From contig NZ_JAFCLU010000030.1 in assembly GCF_018130385.1 (NCBI RefSeq), forward strand, positions 16,738 to 80,737: a stretch of 64,000 nt of DNA, read 5' to 3'. The notes beneath the pieces were generated by a model. The model saw only the letters and a list, made by a program, of their open reading frames with translations, made no database searches and was not told the origin of the DNA. This DNA is from Bradyrhizobium sp. AUGA SZCCT0283. GTDB taxonomy: Bacteria; Pseudomonadota; Alphaproteobacteria; Rhizobiales; Xanthobacteraceae. Positions 61,612 to 64,000 of the stretch are shown here, piece by piece. How positions within the stretch are numbered: position 1 is the stretch's first letter; each line of letters starts with the position of its first letter. Made by a program: the position numbers and the translations under genes.

Positions 61612-63207
61612 CTATGATCCAACACCGACGGTACGGGGCTTACCAAATTGTTTGTTTAGAGCGTCTAGGCGAGGCTCAAGAAGGCTGACCATATGTGTCT
61701 CAGCTTGAAAGTAAGAGGGATAGATCACGTCGATCATTGGCTTTCGCACGCCACGGTTCCAGCGTTGAGCTTCACCGGTGGAGTATTTCCGTTTTCCCTT
61801 CTCAAAAAGCTCCCGGTAGCGGAATGGCGAGATACCTAAGAAACGTTGGAAACTCACGAGGCGTCCCTTCCCATCTCCGTCAACTTCAATTGAGTCTGAG
61901 TGAAGTTCCTCTGCATAGCTTTTGGGATAAGGCTCAATAGAAACGACACGCTTTATTCCCGCCGCAACGATGTGTTTGGCACATAGGTGGCAGGGAAAAG
62001 TCGTGCAATACAATATTGCCCCAGAAATCGATACGCCTTTTCGTGCGGCATCTGTAATCGCAGACATTTCCGCGTGTATGTCGCGACCAAATTCGATAAG
62101 GTCCATTACTTTCGAGTTCTTCAGTCCATACGCCGATCCGTCGGCCAACCATTCGTCGGCAAGCGTGGTAGAGTCCTTGTTCCCGCATTGCTCTTTGGAT
62201 AATCGACCAGCCCGAAACATACGATCGATAAAATCTGCCACGAGTTCGCGCTTCTTTTCATCGTTTGGATCCCTGCCGGCCACGAAATCTCTCTGATCCG
62301 CCGCGTCTCCGCTCCAGTATGTTCCGCCCCCAGCTTTCGGCACCTCATTGCATCCAAGCGATGCGATCTCACCGGATGAATGAAAAATCGCTGCGCCAAC
62401 CTGCCGAGTCAGCGCCGACGATCTCAACGAAGCTGTTTTGGCAAGATACATCCCGTATTCGTCATGACTTGGTGACACATGATTGTCGCCAAACAGCGCG
62501 CGAATAAAGCGGTCAACAGTCTCCTTGCATGACTTTCTGTCGGGTGCCTCAACAAACATATCTGCCAGAGGAAAGGCATCCCTCACGTTTTGACCATGCC
62601 CCTTGTCGCCTTCCATTTCATCTTGCTTTACCAAGGTGTTCGCGGCGTTTTCAGCCTCAGCATTAGAGCCCAACCGCCGTCGAGACTGCGTCTCCTTCAC
62701 AGCAATCCGACGTTTTCGGTAAAGCTGGGGTTCGTAAGCGGAAATCTGAATAAATTGGCGTCCATAAACGGCGCGCATTAGCTTGATTTCTTCTGGGCGC
62801 TTAAACTGACGAATTATGTAAGCTCTTTTCGACAATGGCTGCTCAACACTCCCGCCAGTCGTCGCCCTGAATTGCCGGATGGCGCTGATTGCCAATATGG
62901 CCAACGCATCGTTTCGACCTAATTGCTCCCGTACCTTGTTGGCGTAGTCAATTCGCTGTTGGAACGACTCAACGTATCCGGTAGCATCTAGCGGCAGGCC
63001 GATCTTGACCTCACGCATAAGTTCGGTGATGCGAAATACCTGTGACTCATACCCAACGCTGCGTAGCGCATCGATGAGTTCTTCAGTTACAGATTCGAGA
63101 TCGACCCCAATCGGACCAACCAAGCCGAAGATAAGTTCTGGATGGTCATCGAACGGCAAATTGTCTTCGGATTTGGAACCAATCGTAGTCTCAGGTTGTT
63201 CGACCAT
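61612..63207 (-). CDS. Anti-phage dCTP/dCMP deaminase, AvcD family
   Basis: A 531-residue two-domain protein. Residues about 24-240 form a P-loop NTPase-like domain (IFGLVGPIGVDLESVTEELI; the classic GK[ST] is replaced by GVD, as in this family). Residues about 250-500 form a zinc cytidine/dCMP deaminase domain with the HAE motif at 378-380 and PCHLC at 405-409. AvcD-type proteins deaminate deoxycytidine nucleotides on phage infection, starving viral DNA synthesis. AGGATGAG precedes the ATG at 63207. The gene is followed by an AbiJ-like gene and faces a small ORF. In Vibrio the enzyme is held inactive by a small RNA, AvcI, encoded next to it; I cannot see one with certainty here. Confidence 0.88.
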   Translation of the reverse strand: MVEQPETTIGSKSEDNLPFDDHPELIFGLVGPIGVDLESVTEELIDALRSVGYESQVFRITELMREVKIGLPLDATGYVESFQQRIDYANKVREQLGRNDALAILAISAIRQFRATTGGSVEQPLSKRAYIIRQFKRPEEIKLMRAVYGRQFIQISAYEPQLYRKRRIAVKETQSRRRLGSNAEAENAANTLVKQDEMEGDKGHGQNVRDAFPLADMFVEAPDRKSCKETVDRFIRALFGDNHVSPSHDEYGMYLAKTASLRSSALTRQVGAAIFHSSGEIASLGCNEVPKAGGGTYWSGDAADQRDFVAGRDPNDEKKRELVADFIDRMFRAGRLSKEQCGNKDSTTLADEWLADGSAYGLKNSKVMDLIEFGRDIHAEMSAITDAARKGVSISGAILYCTTFPCHLCAKHIVAAGIKRVVSIEPYPKSYAEELHSDSIEVDGDGKGRLVSFQRFLGISPFRYRELFEKGKRKYSTGEAQRWNRGVRKPMIDVIYPSYFQAETHMVSLLEPRLDALNKQFGKPRTVGVGS

Positions 63208-63292
63208 TTCTCATCCTAGATTTGCTCGTCTGAAATACATGTTCTGGAATTCTTCATTTGTCGCTGACACTTAAAGTCTGGAAGAGGCTCTC
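63208..63292. promoter_or_regulatory. Divergent promoter region of the deaminase and small ORF
   Basis: 85 bases, AT-rich, separate the two starts. Ribosome-binding sites are visible on both sides (AGGATGAG for the deaminase, GGAAGAGG for the small ORF). No confident promoter boxes were found. The space is too small for a separate regulatory RNA of AvcI size unless that RNA overlaps a gene. Confidence 0.5.
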
Positions 63293-63457
63293 ATGGGCAA
63301 CGTAAAGTTAGAGCCGGGGTGGCTTGCCAGGGACGTTATTGAAGCCGCACGCCGCACCCACGAATTGGAATCAGAAAAGAAGCAAGCCCGCTCGGATTAC
63401 GAGAATCGCATCAACGATGATCGTACCAGTAAGCCCGATTTGGCCAAGAAGAGCTAA
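63293..63457 (+). CDS. Small charged hypothetical protein of the defence island, 54 residues
   Basis: ATG 63293 with GGAAGAGG upstream encodes MGNVKLEPGWLARDVIEAAR and then RTHELESEKKQARSDYENRI, ending KPDLAKKS. It is a highly charged helical peptide without cysteine or membrane segment. It is divergent from the deaminase gene. I do not recognise a family; an antitoxin- or sensor-like partner is possible but unsupported beyond position. Confidence 0.6.
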   Translation: MGNVKLEPGWLARDVIEAARRTHELESEKKQARSDYENRINDDRTSKPDLAKKS

Positions 63458-63695
63458 GCTTCAGCCGGTTTCACCCGTCATTCCCCAAGTTTTGTTGGGG
63501 CGGAGAGCCAGTGGGTCAGCTTGTTGGTTCGCATGCACTCCCAATCGTGGTCCATCATTCACTGAAAAACCTTAGATTGCGCAAAGTAATAGTTGAAAGT
63601 TCAACAGTCCAGAAAGGACAAGTTTCCTACAAACCTGACTATTCACTGCAAGCAGCACAGATTGCGCTACCCGACTGTCCCCGGTCGCTTTTTCC
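63458..63695. other. Right non-coding part of the defence island
   Basis: 238 bases with no supported gene. It includes a hairpin CCCCAA / TTGGGG (63483-63500) and the palindrome GTTGAAAGTTCAAC. The last 50 bases resemble the sequence after the left pbpC remnant only loosely (ACTGCAAGCAGCAC versus ACTGCAAACAACAC), so they look like a diverged pbpC 3' flank. This is one place where an AvcI-like RNA could be sought. Confidence 0.5.
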
Positions 63696-64000
63696 TTACT
63701 GTACCCGGATCACAACGGTATCGGCCGCGCCGGTCGCGTCGATCACCGTCAGGCGGGCAAAACCTGGCCCGGGCGGATCGACCAGGCGCTGGCGCCGGCT
63801 GTCGATTTCGCCGACCGAGGCGCCGTTCAGCATGATGGTCAGCGGCAGCACGCCGCCCGCCACCTTGACCGGCATCGGCGCGGCCTGCCCGCCACCTGAA
63901 TGGTCGACGTCGATCCGCGAGCCGTTCAGCGGAAACTGGATGCGCGGCATCTGATCGTTGCCGGTGCGGATCAGTTCGCCGACGGGGCGGAAGCGCCGCA
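63696..64000 (-). CDS. pbpC: Penicillin-binding protein 1C C-terminus, continues beyond window
   Basis: The last 100 or so codons of PBP1C, a periplasmic murein glycosyltransferase/transpeptidase anchored in the inner membrane. The visible part is the C-terminal beta domain (PRIQFPLNGSRIDVDHSGGG, ending TVVIRVQ). The frame is open to the window edge, so this is most likely the intact gene, with its own end replaced or duplicated by the neighbouring insertion. The left copy at 60051-60569 differs by His for Arg in IDVDR and by Ile for Val near the end. Confidence 0.85.
   Translation of the reverse strand, partial: RRFRPVGELIRTGNDQMPRIQFPLNGSRIDVDHSGGGQAAPMPVKVAGGVLPLTIMLNGASVGEIDSRRQRLVDPPGPGFARLTVIDATGAADTVVIRVQ
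63696..64000. repeat. Right copy of the pbpC-end direct repeat
   Basis: Positions 63736-64000 match 60091-60355 with one mismatch. The outermost bases are more different, which argues that the two ends do not come from a simple exact duplication. Confidence 0.9.

Noticed and set aside
61413..61646. Possible 77-residue membrane peptide between the deaminase and AbiJ-like genes
   Set aside because: It has one helix-like segment, but it overlaps both neighbours' ends, lacks a ribosome-binding site and has no recognised relatives; not strong enough to call.
1..64000. CRISPR array or complete insertion sequence
   Set aside because: No regularly spaced short repeats and no transposase or integrase reading frame were seen anywhere in the window.

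Overview
The window reads as a piece of chromosome from a Bradyrhizobium-like alphaproteobacterium (Nitrobacteraceae). The evidence is high GC coding DNA, a PopZ-family protein, the aapJQMP amino-acid transporter beside metC, a cpa (Tad pilus) cluster, a PEPxxWA-CTERM protein, and several short palindromic intergenic repeats that I recognise from Bradyrhizobium genomes. No complete insertion sequence, transposase, integrase, CRISPR array or rRNA operon is visible.

Layout. 1-5130: the 3' part of a 3-methyladenine DNA glycosylase gene, two repeat blocks, a hybrid histidine kinase with an ethylene-receptor-like membrane domain, a substrate-binding-protein remnant and an M20 peptidase. 5139-14800: an MBOAT/AlgJ-like O-acetylation pair, valS, popZ, tolC, pcm and a small ORF. 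15069-20073: tRNA-Asn, a PEP-CTERM protein, a TetR/NmrA/DUF1772 module with a candidate operator, small proteins, tRNA-Cys and a frameshifted small gene. 20281-30173: a DTW-domain tRNA modification gene and a complete tripartite RND efflux operon (outer-membrane lipoprotein, MdtA, MdtB, MdtC). 30615-41407: an FAD oxidoreductase/DUF1365/cyclopropane-synthase trio, cysK, aapPMQJ and metC. 41417-48368: a catabolic cluster (PdxA-like, TctA, TctB, TctC, CoA-transferase, enoyl-CoA hydratase) with a divergent GntR regulator and a long inverted repeat between them. 48647-54269: cpaBCDE, a TadD-like TPR lipoprotein and a PilZ protein; cpaF, tadB, tadC and pilin genes are not in the window. 54541-59972: a Na/Pi cotransporter and a four-gene lipid-linked sugar operon (GT39, PAP2, GT2, LAB_N).

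60051-64000 is the most unusual part. About 3.1 kb of visibly more AT-rich DNA encodes an AvcD-type anti-phage dCTP/dCMP deaminase, an AbiJ-NTD4-like protein downstream of it, and a divergent 54-residue ORF. The block sits between two near-identical copies of the 3' end of pbpC (penicillin-binding protein 1C). The left copy is a 5'-truncated remnant; the right copy continues out of the window and is probably the working gene. This looks like a small phage-defence cargo inserted at the 3' end of pbpC with duplication of the gene end.

Genes were called from translated sequence, motifs and context only. Family names come from recognition, not from a search. Starts were moved from the longest reading frame where a signal peptide, ribosome-binding site or family alignment pointed to a later codon.
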